Positions 11,637-23,670 of a stretch of DNA of 64,000 nucleotides are shown here, piece by piece (positions within the stretch are counted from its first letter, which is position 1; every line of letters starts with the position of its first letter). Origin of the DNA: Lotus japonicus. Lineage: Eukaryota > Streptophyta > Magnoliopsida > Fabales > Fabaceae. Below the pieces are notes generated by a model. It did no database searches, had not been told where the DNA came from, and was given only the letters and a program-made list of their open reading frames with translations. The stretch is taken from contig NC_080043.1 of the NCBI RefSeq assembly GCF_012489685.1, positions 39,633,127 through 39,697,126 on the forward strand. The letters are read 5' to 3'. Both the position numbers and the translations under genes were made by a program.

Positions 11637-11832
11637 TGTTAGGGATATATATGCAGAATCATGTGAACTGCATTAGTTTAATAGATCACGTGACTAGCAC
11701 GTGAGCTACTAGAAGTCTCTATTGAAGGCTATATATTCATTGTATCACTCAACAGTGAAAGCACCAATTAATGATAGAATATTCAGATTAACAAAGTTCT
11801 CTCCCTCTCTCTTTTCTGTTATTTTGTCAAGA
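11637..11832 (+). repeat. 3' LTR of the Ale-like copia element
   Basis: Same length and ends as the 5' LTR, preceded by the polypurine tract GAGCTTGAGGGGGAA (11622-11636). Confidence 0.92.
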
Positions 11833-12404
11833 CTCGCAGATATGATCGAGCATGGTTGTTCGGGATAGAGACGGTGAAGTCTTAACAACGACAACAACTT
11901 TTTATGTTCTGGTGGCGTCTCCTGGGTTGATAGAGGGAGACTCTTTCTTTCTGATGAGGTTTGTCCTTGGTGGTGAATTTGGGTTTTCGGATGATGTGTT
12001 TTGAAACGGATTGCTTGACATTTTTAGCAAGAATCTTCTTCTTTATACTTGATAATTTCTAATTGTTTTGTGTTCAGATCATTTTGATCTTACTTTTACT
12101 TATATAGAAGCCATAATGAGGCGGCAACCATTCTAGTTCGATATACTTCTAGATTTTGCCAATTTGGTTTGGGTGGAAGAGATTCCTACGGAACTCTCTC
12201 CTGTTGATCACTTTAATGTTTTGGTTCGTTTGATTAATGAAATCATATTTTTTTTTTTAAAAATTGCAAGTTGTTGTATATTACCTAACTAGAGTGTTGG
12301 TTTTTTATTTGATAAGGCAAAGTGTTGAATTAAAGGGAGCACTAGGGGTGCCCCAACCCTTATTACAACAGAAAAAGATATAAGGGAAAGAACACAAAAC
12401 AAGA

Positions 12405-14274
12405 ACTAAAGGATGGTGCAACATGAAAAATTAGAGCACAAAAACTTATCTTCCTGTGAGAACTATGTTGGGTGGCCCCTGCTTAATTGGGTCACACCAA
12501 CTTATCTTATTTTTAAAAGAAAAAAAAAACAGATTCTGTTATTTTTTATTTTGATGGGCCAAGCCCACATTTGTTTTATTTAAAGGGTTTGAAACCCTTG
12601 TTTTTGGGTGAGAGGAGCAGCAACGTGAAATATTGGCATTCACGTGAAGTTTTGAAGCCGCAGCTTTGTTTTGGTGGAGAAGGGTTTTTGGCTCTGACAG
12701 ATTTTTCCGGTACATCATTTGTTCTCCGTTTTGGATGAATTTTTAGTATGTCCTTTGTGTCTGTGAGCTCTTTATATTAACCCGTTTTATTTGGGATTTT
12801 TCTTCTCCGTTGTTTGGGTAGTTTACTCTTTTGCTGTGGGTTCTTTTACTGTATCCTATTTCCACCATTTATTGGTGTAGTTTTTCCTTTTTATTTTGGG
12901 GTTTATTTCCACTTTTTTGGTGAAGCTTTTGATGTCATGTTACATTATTTGTAACCATTATCTTTCTTATAGTGGATTATTTTGTGGTTGTTTACTTCTC
13001 ATATTGAGAAGGTTTTTCCACGTTAAAATTCTTGTGTCTCTACTTTACCTCGGTGGTTATTTAGATTTGCTTTGAAGGTTGTTCAGTTCTCACAAGTGAA
13101 TATTTTTCCGCTGCGCCACTCAATTCCCAACAAACTAAACACAAAAATTTGCAAACAAATAAAGCCGAATACCACCAAAATCTATCCATAGCTCACAACC
13201 CATCTCTCTTATATAACGAGCACAACTTCTATGAGAATTCTCATGCGCCTTATGTTGCACACATTCAAATAAGGGTTTAATCCCCTTCTAAATCCAGAAC
13301 ATGGGCATGGGCTTGGGCTGCCACTCAATAAAAATAAAATAGCCTTTAATTTGTTGATTTTTTTCTTTTTTTTCTTGGCCCACTAAAAGAAAAACTACCA
13401 AACAAATATCTCACTCACTCTTTAAGAATGTTTAATCTTGTTAATATAGGATCATGCTCCTATACTCTTAAGCTTTTTCCTTAAAAATGCTTTAACTACA
13501 ATAATAAACTTTGTCTAAAGTGATGCACTTATGAAATATCGATTGCGATTCAAAAGCTCTCGTGAATTAGAGAGAAAAGAACTAATTGTATTCACGCATG
13601 AGCCACATCACCATGAGACACCATGAACGTTCATTGTTCACCACAAGATAAATCACCAGAAAAGAGCCTAAGTTTGGATACCAATTGTTGGTATCATAAT
13701 GGTGCAGCGAAAGAAAATAGGAGTACAAAAACTTCTCTTTACTTGTGAGAATGTAGAAACTTGGAAACAAAGGCAAATATCAATTTTAACGAGGAAAATT
13801 TTCCATGAATTTGAGAGAATAAAAATCCACGGGAACAAGCTAGAAAACCACCATTATAGAAAAATAATAGGTTCCTAAAAATCTGGAGCATAAAAATCTA
13901 CACCTTCAAGGTGGAAAGTGGGAACCAAAAGACCCATTAAAAAGACAAACTAAACCAGGCTACAAAGAAGCTAAAAATCCAAATAAAAAATACACCAACG
14001 AGCTTGATGGCAAGAAACACATACTGAAAATTCATCCAAAATAAAGTACATGTACCACCAAAATCTCTCAAGTCTCAACCACGAATATGGGGCGCACAAC
14101 TATGAGAATTAAATTCTTATGTGCCTTATGTTGCTACACATATTCAAATAAGGATCTAATGGCCTTTTAAATCCAAAACATGGGCATGGTGTATGACCCA
14201 ATAAAAATAAAATAGTCTTTGTTATTTTTTTCATTTTTTTCTTGGCCCACTATAAGATCAGGAACGACCCAACA
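12405..14274 (-). mobile_element. Copia element remnant: two related LTRs with almost no interior, reverse strand
   Basis: The right LTR (13686-14274) begins TGTTGGTATCATAATGG and ends GACCCAACA; to its left TTGGATACCAA supplies, on the minus strand, a TGGTATCCAA primer site. A related, more diverged copy occupies about 12405-12465 plus 13138-13395 (shared blocks GAGAATTCTCATGCGCCTTATGTTGC, CATTCAAATAAGG, GAACATGGGCATGG, CTTGGCCCACTA). Only about 290 bp lie between them, so nearly the whole interior has been deleted. Confidence 0.6.
12466..13132 (+). repeat. Solo LTR, 667 bp
   Basis: A TG...CA unit (TGTTGGGTGGCCCCTGC ... CACTCAATTCCCAACA) with no internal region, flanked by the 5-bp duplication AACTA (12461-12465 and 13133-13137). 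It interrupts the LTR remnant described at 12405-14274. The orientation is inferred from its TG-rich leader and is uncertain. Confidence 0.8.
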
Positions 14275-14715
14275 TAGAGTTCGTATGGTTTAAATTTTAG
14301 AAGAAGCGACGCTTAAATTTTCAAAGATCATATTTTCGCTTTTGTTATTTGCAGCAGATCACGGGTTGGAGCTCTGTTTTTGAGCCGCCGTCATTCCCCC
14401 GCCACCGTTCCGCCGCTTCTTCCCTGTGGTTGGCTAGGGTTTGGAGATTCAGGCTAGGGTTTGGCTAACCCATTTTCTCATGGGCTTAGTGTCATGGGCC
14501 TAAATCCTCTTGGGCCTTTTGCAAGTAGTTTATGTTTAATCTCCCTTAGTCTAACTCTGGTTAGGTGTACTAAGGAGTCGCAAGCTCAATTGAATTTTAA
14601 CTATCTTGTTAGTTATCTTTGGGCTATGACCCAAATATCCTCATTCGATGAATGATCTGATGTAAGTGCCGTTAGGCAATCAATGTTGAATGAAATTTAA
14701 ACCTTTGACAAAAAA
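14275..14715 (+). other. Possible LINE 3' end or processed transcript relic
   Basis: The stretch ends in GACAAAAAAAAAAG (14705-14720) after a leader-like region with GGGCCTAAATCC/TTGGGCC motifs and a 64-codon frame (14461-14655) lacking known motifs. The A-run suggests a retroposed 3' end. No target duplication was found. Confidence 0.25.
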
Positions 14716-14829
14716 AAAAGTGTTAACTAATTGATTTCGAAATTATACATTGTTGAATGAGATAATTTAGTTTCATTACATTAGATTTTTTTCTTTTTGA
14801 AAGTCATTAGATTAGTTAATCTCATACAA

Positions 14830-15740
14830 CACATTGGACAAGAAAACAAGTACAATTTTGTCACCATCAAAGTTTACTCTTTCTCTCATTAAAGAGCTGC
14901 AATGTTTCTGCTTATGCTACCAACCACCTGACAAGATACACTTTGTAGCATTTTGCCTCATAAAGGACATAGTGCATTTAGTGCACCTGACGAAAAGATC
15001 ATTTCATCCAACGGCTAGTACTGATCAAGATGCTCTACACGCTCCAACGGCTCTCAACAAACCCTAGAAGCTCTTGAAGTATAAAATGAGGACTTGATGA
15101 TTTACAGAAGCAAGTTAATTGAGCTGAATTTTTGTCTAAGTCCTAAATATTCTTCAAGCAAGAAAGAAAGAAAAGTCCACTGTGTATGAGAGAAAAACCT
15201 TAAGAGTCAAATCTTTATATTCAAATCTCTCTAGATCAAGAACACAAAGTATACCCCAGATTAGAATTCTCAAACACATTGTAGTTCATGTGCTTTGTAA
15301 TTTCTACTATCCCTCTTGTGAGAAGAGAACTTTGTAGAGCCAAATAATCTTGCAAAAGAACTTAGGAGAAGTCCTGTATAATCCTTGAACTTGGGAGAAG
15401 TCATGTCTAATATACTTATTAGGAGAAGTCATGTAGAACTTGGTTGAGAGGAGTCCTGTCTAATACTTGTTGTGAGAGAAGTCCTGTCGAATACTTGTTG
15501 TTGGAGAAGTCCTTCATACTTATTTAGTGAAATCTTGGTTAAGCCAAGAACTGGACGTACCTTCATCATTTGTGGGTGAACCAGAATAAATTGTTGTGCG
15601 CGTATTGTCTATCCTTTAAATTTTATATCTACTGCATCAAACAATTTGTTAAAACGTTTGATAAACTTATAATTGTTTAAAAGCTCAAGTTTTATTGAAA
15701 CACAATTCAAACCCCCAATTCTTGTGTTACTTTTTTCTAT
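14830..15740 (+). repeat. Copia-type LTR relic with a short tandem array
   Basis: The segment ends ACACAATTCAAACCCCCAATT, a common end of Tork/Maximus-type LTRs, and is followed by copia gag sequence on the same strand. From 15365 to 15525 a roughly 27-bp unit GGAGAAGTCCTGTCTAATACTTGTT recurs about six times. The 5' edge is approximate. Confidence 0.5.
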
Positions 15741-16100
15741 CTCAAATGCAACTAAAGCTAAGAGATCAACTTACAAAGAATCGAACAAGAAAGACTGTAA
15801 AGCTTTGTTCCTAATCCATCAAAGCTTTGATGGGTCAATTTTGAGAAAATTTACGGTGCAAAGAATGCAAAAGAATTGAGCAAAGAGTGCGAAACTTCAA
15901 ATTATGCGCAGATAATATAAACTTCTTCAGATGGAGGAGACAAAGTCAATTTCAGAGTACTTCCCCAAGACCAAGTCTTTGGAGAACCATATGAAATAAT
16001 GTTGAGAAGTACTAAATGATCAACTAGTGATAGAGAATGTACATAGAACTTTTACCACTATGTTTGAGCATATTGTTTTCTCAATTGAGGAATCCAAAAA
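15741..16100 (+). pseudogene. Copia gag (UBN2) fragment, split by a MULE
   Basis: Frames read STYKESNKKDCKALFLIHQS and YKLLQMEETKSISEYF, then MFEHIVFSIEESK, the order seen in the Gag of Tork-type copia elements. Stops and small deletions interrupt it. The reading resumes beyond the MULE at 26377-26445 as DEIEDLQSSLEAHDQRLS, exactly the motif expected next. This shows the MULE landed inside an older copia gag. Confidence 0.75.
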
Positions 16101-16209
16101 GGGAATTGTTATTCAGACCCCCACTCCTATTCAAACCCATCAAAATTGGCGAATTGTCCAAAATGCCCCTATTTAAAAAAAAAAAAACTTCTCACTTTCC
16201 CCACTAACT

Positions 16210-16679
16210 TGAAGGGAATCATGCGGTTGATTACCGCAGCGGAATAAAATTCCCTATATGAGAAGATCTTGCAAAATACATGTTTCAAAGATCATGTTGC
16301 AATCAAACATGAAAAAGGAGTAATAAGGATTACCTCTTGAAGACAGTTTGGGCAAACAAGACACTGGTAGCCTCGTCTCTACAGAAGTCCACGCGAACTC
16401 TCCCACTAGATCTCTCTTGCGGCTCTTTGTAATAGCAGAGGCAAGAGTGTGTAATTTTCTGATATAGGGTTTGAGCATCTCATGCTCTATTTATAAGTAC
16501 CCACAAGGTGGCTAACCCTAATTCTTATTGGAGCCTTATTGGGCTTATCCAATGGGCTGGTCCAATAAGACATAATTCTAGTGGGCTAATTCTATGCGTG
16601 TAACCCTATAGGTATCTCTTACATATTTAGGTTGTAATATTTAAATATAAATATTAAGCTACTAGTGCATATACTAACA
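16210..16679 (-). repeat. 3' LTR of the Tork-like element
   Basis: Plus strand reads TGAAGGGAATCATGCGG ... GCATATACTAACA; near-identical to the copy at 22739-23204. Confidence 0.95.
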
Positions 16680-17597
16680 ATCTCCCACTTGCACTTGAGC
16701 TTAATGAAGTATATTTAATATTACTAATAATGAGCGGTATCTAGCAATACATCACTATGACCTAAATATTAAGAATGCCCTTGCACCGACATAGTATACC
16801 TTGTGACAAACATTTTATATGATTGATCCCTTTGTCCTTATATCTAATTGAACCAAGGCATGGATGTGTCATCCTTGTATGTTCAATTTATGTTCCTCGA
16901 TACCCGAGAAGACTTTCCAGAAATAAATATCTCATATTTACCCTTTCTGAGCATGGCCATGCATTTCAAAGTCTTACTCTATCAAGTGGCCTGTAGATAT
17001 TTACTCCCGTTACATAGGAGGGACAAATCCTATCTACCTCACTCACATTCCTCCACATGATTCGTGATATACCCAATTATCGCCTTTATAGTTACCCTGT
17101 TACGGGTAATGTTTGACGACATTAAAATATAAGACTACTCATGTAGGAATCGTAGTGACTTCAAGTCAAAGGATTACATATACCATTATCACAATGAGAA
17201 CCGTTTATGACACTCACGTAACGATCCATGTTACGTTCTCATGGTGGGTCAGTCTAGCACACCATTACTCTTAATGTGTGCCCGCGTGAAGACTTCACAT
17301 CTCATGTCCATGATCTATGAGATTTAGATCATTTAGTCATTCATGCGCTAGTCTTAATATTTCCCAGATAATAATAATAATGACTAGGGACAACATTTAA
17401 GAATAGTATTTTGTAGAATCTCACAGTTAAGTCTACTACTCAACGTCTTACAAATTTGTATATACTATTCTATGGACGTTAATATTCTTTATAGAAATAT
17501 TAAACTGAAATGCCTTTATTAATAATAATAAAATGATACAAAATGTGTCCAGAACATATTGGATCCAAGTGCATATAATAATGGTCTCCCTCTAGAA

Positions 17598-20500
17598 CTA
17601 GAGCCAATCAGGCATAAGTTTAATGCCTATTGCGCTAGTGTGACTATCATGCTTCTGTTGTGCAAGAGGCTTAGTCAAGGGGTCAGCAACATTATCATCA
17701 TTGTGCACTTTGCATATTTTCACATCTCCTCTATCAATTATTTCTCGGATGAGATGAAACCTTCTAAGTATATGTTTGGATCGTTGATGAGATCTAGGTT
17801 CCTTAGCTTGTGCAATGGCTCCATTGCTGTCACAATAGAGACTCATTGGACCCACAATGTTTGGAACCACACCAAATTCCATAATGAACTTCTTGATCCA
17901 AACTGCTTCCTTTGATGCATTTGAAGCAGCAATATACTCAGCCTCTGTGGTAGAATCAGCAACTGTCTCTTGCTTTGAACTCTTCCAGCTCACAGCGCCA
18001 CCATTTAAACAGAACACGTAACCCGATTGCGACCTCGAGTCATCTTTGTCAGTTTGGAAGCTAGCGTCAGTGTAACCTACTACACTTAGCTCATCTTCCC
18101 CTCCATATACCAAGAATGTGTCCTTAGTCCTTCTCAAGTACTTAAGGATATTTTTGACAGCAATCCAGTGACCTTCACTGGGATTTGACTGGTATCTACT
18201 CGTTACGCTTAGTGCATACGAGATATCTGGTCGAGTACATAACATGGCATACATTATAGATCCAATTGCCGAGGCATATGGAATCTTACTCATGCGTTCT
18301 CTCTCTTCCTTATTGGAAGGAGACTGAGCCTTCGAAAGGCTGATGCCATGTGACATAGGCAAGGATCCTTTCTTGGAATCTTGCATGTTGAATCGCTTCA
18401 ACACCTTATCAATGTATGTACTTTGACTTAGACCAAGTAACCTCTTAGATCTATCTCTATAGATCCTAATACCCAGTACGTAGGTTGCTTCGCCTAAGTC
18501 TTTCATGGAAAAACACTTTCCTAACCAAGTCTTCACAGATTGAAGGGTAGGAATGTCATTTCCAATCAGTAGTATGTCATCCACATAAAAAACCAGATAA
18601 ACGATTGTACAACCACTAATCCTTTTGTAGACACAAGGTTCATCCTCATTTTTAATGAAACCAAAATTTTGTACAACTTCATCAAAATGGAGGTTCCAAC
18701 TTCTAGAGGCTTGCTTTAATCCATAAATGGATCGTTGTAGTTTGCATACCTTATTGGAACCATCAGGCATAACAAAGCCCTCAGGTTGTGCCATATACAC
18801 ATCTTCAAGAAGGTTTCCATTTAGGAAAGCTGTCTTGACATCCATTTGCCAAATTTCATAATCATGGTATGCTGCTATAGCAAGCAAGATCCTGACAGAT
18901 TTAAGCATAGCAAGAGGGGAAAAAGTTTCATCATAGTCTACACCATGAATTTGCTTGAAACCTTTAGCCACTAGTCTTGCTTTATAGGTATTTACATTAC
19001 CATCCATGTCAGTCTTCTTTTTGAAGACCTACTTGCACCCAATTGGTTTATTCCCATTAGGTGGTTCAGTCAAGGTCCGTACCTTATTAGTGTACATGGA
19101 ATCCATCTCCGATCTCATGGTCTCACGCCATTTCTCAGACTCTGGACTTTGAATAGCCTCTTGGTAAGTCGTTGGCTCATTTTGATCCATCAACAGTACA
19201 TGTCCTTCCTGAGTTACGAGAAAACCGTATCTTTCAGGCAAGGATCGTACTCTATCTTACGCAAGACTTGCGTCTCTTGAGCTTGAGGTAACACAACTGA
19301 TTGTGATTCTTGCTCTTGTTCCATTATAGGCTCATTGCCATTTTGTGATTCTTGAATTGCTTCAAGTTCTACTTTCCTCCCACTTATTCCTTTGGAAATA
19401 AACTCTTTTTCAAGGAATACAACAGTTATAGCGACAAACACTTTGCCTTCGGTAGGATGGTAGAAGTAATAACCCTTAGTTTCTTTTGGGTATCCCACAA
19501 AAAGACATTTATCAGATTTGGGTCCAAGCTTATCTGAAATTAGACGTTTCACATATGCTTCACAACCCCAAATTTTGATAAAAGACATACTGGCTCGTTT
19601 TCCAGTCCATATTTCATATGGCGTCTTTATGACAGCCTTAGATGGAACACGGTTTAGTGTGAAAGCTGGCGTTAGCAAAGCATGTCCCCAGAAGGAGTTA
19701 GGGAGATCTGATTGACTCATCATTGAACGAACCATATCCAATAAGGTTTGATTTCTTCTTTCAGATACACCATTCCATTGTGGTGTACCAGGTGGAGTGA
19801 GTTGAGAAACAATCCCAAACCCTTTTAGATAGTCATCAAATTCTTGGCTCAAATATTCTCCACCTCTATCTGATCGAAGTGCTATAATGTTCTTGCCAAG
19901 CTGGTTTTCAACTTCATTCTTGAATTCTTTGAACTTTTCAAAGGATTCTGATTTGTGTTTAATGAGATACACAAACCCGTATCTACTGAAATCGTCAGTG
20001 AATGTGATGAAGTAGTGAAAACCTCCCCTCGCCATTGTGCTCATTGGTCCACATACATCACTATGTATAAGGCCTAGAAGATCACTTGCTCTTTCACCTT
20101 TTCCAGTGAATGGAGCCTTAACCATCTTTCCCAGTAAACAAGACTCACATGTGTCTATTGATTCAAAATCAAAAGAGTCCAAGTATCCATCTTGATGGAG
20201 CTTGGAAATGCATTTCTCATTTATATGGCTTAAGCGACAATGCCATAAATAAGTAGGGTTCAATTCATTGGCTTTGACCATTTTCGCATTTACGTTATAG
20301 ATTGGTATTTCGAGATCAAGGACATAAAGTCCATTACTCAATGGTGCACTAGCATAAAACATTTCATTAAAATAAATAGAACAACATTTGTTCTTTATTT
20401 CAAATGAAAAACCCTTCTTGTCCAAACAAGAAACAGAAATAATATTCTTCGAAATAGTAGGCACATAATAGCAATTTTCTAGTTCAATTACTAAGCCAGT

Positions 20501-21553
20501 GGGTAAAGTTAAAAAATAAGATCCTACAGCTAAGGCAGCAACTCTTGCTCCATTTCCAACGCGCAGGTCCACTTCACCCTTTGCCAATGATCTACTCCTT
20601 CTTAGTTCCTGCACATTAGTACAAATGTGAGAACCACATCCAGTATCCAATACCCATGATGCAGAAGTAGATAGATTGACTTCTATAACATAAATACCTG
20701 AAGTGAAAGTCTCACTTCCCTTCTTCTTGCACTCCTCTAGGAATTTTGGGCAGTTCCTTTTCCAATGTCCTGTTCCATCACAATGGAAACACTTTCCGTC
20801 CTTGGCCACTGCACCAGTAGGCTTCAAGCCAGAAACACTAGGCTTCTCCTTGCCCTTTCCAAAAGTCTTACTTTTGGGCTTGTATGGCTTCTTGGCTTTG
20901 CCTCTCCCCTTGTTGGGTAAGACCATCAGAATGGCCTTATCCTTTCCTTTATTAATGTTTTGCTCAACAGTTCTTAACATGCCAAGCAATTCAGGCAGTG
21001 TTTTCTCAATTTCGTTCATGTTGTAGTTCATGACGAATTGATTGAAGCTATCAGGCAATGATTGCAAGATAAGATCAACATCCAACTCTTGGCCAAGTGG
21101 GAATCCAAGCCTCTCAAGGTTCTCAACATACCCAATCATCTTGAGTACATGAACCCCTACAGGACTTCCCTTTGCCAGCCTACATTGATAAAGCTTCTTG
21201 GAAACCTCAAACCGCTCATGCCTAGCTTGCCCTTGATAGAGCTTCTTCAAGTGCACGATCATATCGTACACTTCCATGTTCTCATGTTCCTTCTGAAGCT
21301 CAGAGCTCATGGAAGCCAGCATGAGACAGCTAACATCTATAGCATCGTCTTACAGCTTCTTAAAAGTTGTTTTCTCACGAGTCGGGGCTTCCTCAGCGGG
21401 TGGTTTAGGAAGTGCTTCTTCCAGGACATGTTGCTTTTTCTCTTGCTTGAGGACTATCCTCAAGTTTCGATACCAGTCAAGAAAATTAGTTCCTGACAAC
21501 TTTTCCTTCTCAAGGATTGATCGCAACGACAAGTTACTTGATGTGTTCGACAT
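17598..21553 (-). pseudogene. gag-pol of the Tork-like element, three visible lesions
   Basis: Read from 21553 downward: Gag start (MSNTSSNLSL), a TAA at about 21352-21350, the rest of Gag with an intact CFHCDGTGHWKRNC zinc knuckle near 20800-20750, protease WVLDTGCGSHIC, integrase with H-H-C-C (WHCRLSH, CESC) and D-D-E (HSDVCGP, RSDRGGEY, NGVSERRN), then a one-base frame loss near 19230, a TAG in place of Trp at 19031-19029, and reverse transcriptase (QMDVKTAFLNG, YVDDILLIG) with RNase H (YTDASFQTD, TTEAEYIA, YCDSNGAIAQ) ending at 17598. Apart from these lesions the domains look complete. Confidence 0.93.
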
Positions 21554-22738
21554 GGTTATCTATAAACAGAAAAATATGCTTGTAAGTATCAAAATTAAAA
21601 TATTTAATTAGGTCTTTAATTAAATATTTCCCACTATTTAACTCATAAAGCCAACCCTCATTGAATCAAACTTATACATAGTGGGCCAAGATCCATATTT
21701 CTCCTATTCTTAAGTCAGCTTTGGCTGATCACTTAAAAGTTGGTTATTTAGGTAGGAAACTCTTTCCAATTGCATCTCATACAACTCTTGGTTAGCTGGG
21801 TGAACAACTCTTATTCAAATTCATCTCATGAATATAAGCCCAACTCTTCGCCTCTAGGTCTTACCTTGTTAAGTCTGGCCCAATTAACATAACAGTTGGA
21901 TATTACCTTTATCCCATCGCGACTTATTAATATTAACAAGATCACCCTGCTTTGACAGACCTTCACTTGTTGATATTAATCTTGACGAGTGTTATTTAAT
22001 TGTAAGGCAAATTGACTTAATATATATTGAGGGTTTTGTTTAAAGATTGTCGTTTTAAATAAAATTAATTAATTAAGCGCGTACGCAAAATCACATTACG
22101 CAGATTAGCACAGAGTTTCCGTCTAGAAAATTTGAACAAGATCTAAGACTTGAATACATTTATATTTTGAATAAGATCTACGATTTTAATGAGATACCGA
22201 TTCCCAGGAAAGGGAGGAGAGTCACGCGGTCATAATTAAATACCAAGCCTTTCCTTAGCCAGAATCCAACATATCTCAACCAAATCATAACCATTATAGT
22301 TATGATATCTCTTACTCAAAATAAAATGAATCAAATCACAACCATTATAGTTATGATATCTATTATTCAAATTAAATGATTGGATCACATCCAATCTTTC
22401 CTTAAATGCATACCATTGATGCACCAAGGATGACGACTAGGGTTTTACTCTTAAACCCTAATTTTTGTGCCCCCAAACATGGACTCTTCATGTACTGCGT
22501 AAAGGCAACCTAAAGATCTAGCAATTGGTACATCAAAATGTAATAATTGCGATTTAAATAGTTATATCGCATATGATTATCAATCTAACAAAATAGTATA
22601 AACACTTTATATATATATAAATTGAATCATGTTTAAAATACATATATAAAATAAATCATGTTATCATATAACATCATGCTATAAATCAAACATGTTATGA
22701 ACACATAATCATGTTATCAAGTAAGGCTCTGATACCAT

Positions 22739-23204
22739 TGAAGGGAATCATGCGGTTGATTACCGCAGCTGAATAAAATCCCCTATATGAGAAGATCTTG
22801 CAAAATACATGTTTCAAAGTTCATGTTGCAATCAAACATGAAAAAAGAGTAATAAGGATTACCTCTTGAAGACAGTTTGGGCAAACAAGACACTGGTAGC
22901 CTCGTCTTTACAGAAGTCCATGCGAACTCTCCCACTAGATCTCTATTGCGGCTCTTTGTACTAGCAGAGGCAATGTGTAATTTTCTGATATAGGGTTTGA
23001 GCATCTCATGCTCTATTTATAAGCACCCACAAGGTGACTAACCCTAATTCTTATTGGAGCCTTATTGGGCTTATCCAATGGGCTGGCCAATAAGACATAA
23101 TTCTAGTGAGGTAATTCTATGCGTGTGACCCTATATGTATCTCTTACATATTTAGGTTGTAATATTTAAATATAAATATTAAGCTACTAGTGCATATACC
23201 AACA
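22739..23204 (-). repeat. 5' LTR of the Tork-like element
   Basis: Begins (minus strand) TGTTGGTATATGCACTAG and ends GATTCCCTTCA; a TATAAATAGAGC box lies near 23020 on the minus strand. Confidence 0.95.
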
Positions 23205-23477
23205 TAACTCCCCCCCCCTCCGACTTCTCCCACTTCTTCAAACTTCTGAAACCCCCCCACCCCTCACCCAAACACATTTCACCCATTCAAAATCTCCCTC
23301 CCTCTCTCACGCATATCCTCCACTGCCTCCGCCTGCCACCGTCGCCAGCGACACCGCAACCGTGTGGAGTCGCCGTCACCCCATCGCCACCTTCTGCTGC
23401 CAGCAGCCCAATATTCTTCCCGGAACCCAGGTTCGTTACGCGACCCGACCCATTATGTTATGGTTTTGATCGCACCT

Positions 23478-23600
23478 TGTAGATGCGTCTGTGTCGCATC
23501 TTGAAGGTGCGTGTTCAGAATGCACACACCTTAAGGGTGCGCTTGATACGCATCCTTAAGGAGCGACACAGACGCACCATGAGAGTGCGTCATAGACCCT
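23478..23600. repeat. GTGCG/CGCAC hairpin cluster, left of the PMD gene
   Basis: Short inverted pairs such as GATGCG...CGCATC and GACGCAC-CATGAGA-GTGCGTC follow one another. Related clusters occur at 25203-25425 and 26165-26290 within the same MULE. Confidence 0.6.
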
Positions 23601-23670
23601 TATCTGTCAAAGCTTCAACGCTATGTTTTTGTTCTGTTATGAGTCTTATGTTTCCAATGTTGGTTCAGAT

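Larger units (their letters stand above)
6777..11832 (+). mobile_element. Ty1/copia retrotransposon, Ale/Retrofit-like, decayed
   Basis: Two 196-bp LTRs bound a 4.66-kb interior holding gag, protease, integrase, reverse transcriptase and RNase H in copia order. A 5-bp duplication CTCGC flanks it (6772-6776 and 11833-11837). The duplication fixes the LTR end as ...TCAAGA, so the ends are TG...GA rather than TG...CA. I count seven differences between the LTRs (about 3.6%). Confidence 0.92.
6757..12273 (+). mobile_element. 5'-truncated LINE (L1-like) 3' end, interrupted by a copia element
   Basis: Ignoring the copia insert (6777-11832), the host piece 6772-6776 plus 11838-12258 is flanked by a 15-bp near-perfect duplication: AAAATTTGCAAGTTG at 6757-6771 and AAAAATTGCAAGTTG at 12259-12273 (one mismatch), as expected for target-primed insertion. 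In 11850-12240 frames read GVVVRDRDGEVL and later WVEEIPTELSP, resembling the start and end of the RNase H domain of plant L1 elements, with frame shifts between. The 3' end is T-rich then AAAA. Confidence 0.5.
16210..23204 (-). mobile_element. Tork-like Ty1/copia retrotransposon, nearly complete
   Basis: LTRs of 470 and 466 bp bound a full gag-pol on the minus strand. The duplication TAACT lies at 16205-16209 and 23205-23209. On the minus strand a TGGTATCAGAGCC primer site (22737-22725) follows the 5' LTR and a purine-rich GCTCAAGTGCAAGTGGGAGA precedes the 3' LTR. I count roughly 17 LTR differences (about 3.6%). It sits 109 bp inside the left end of the MULE. Confidence 0.95.
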
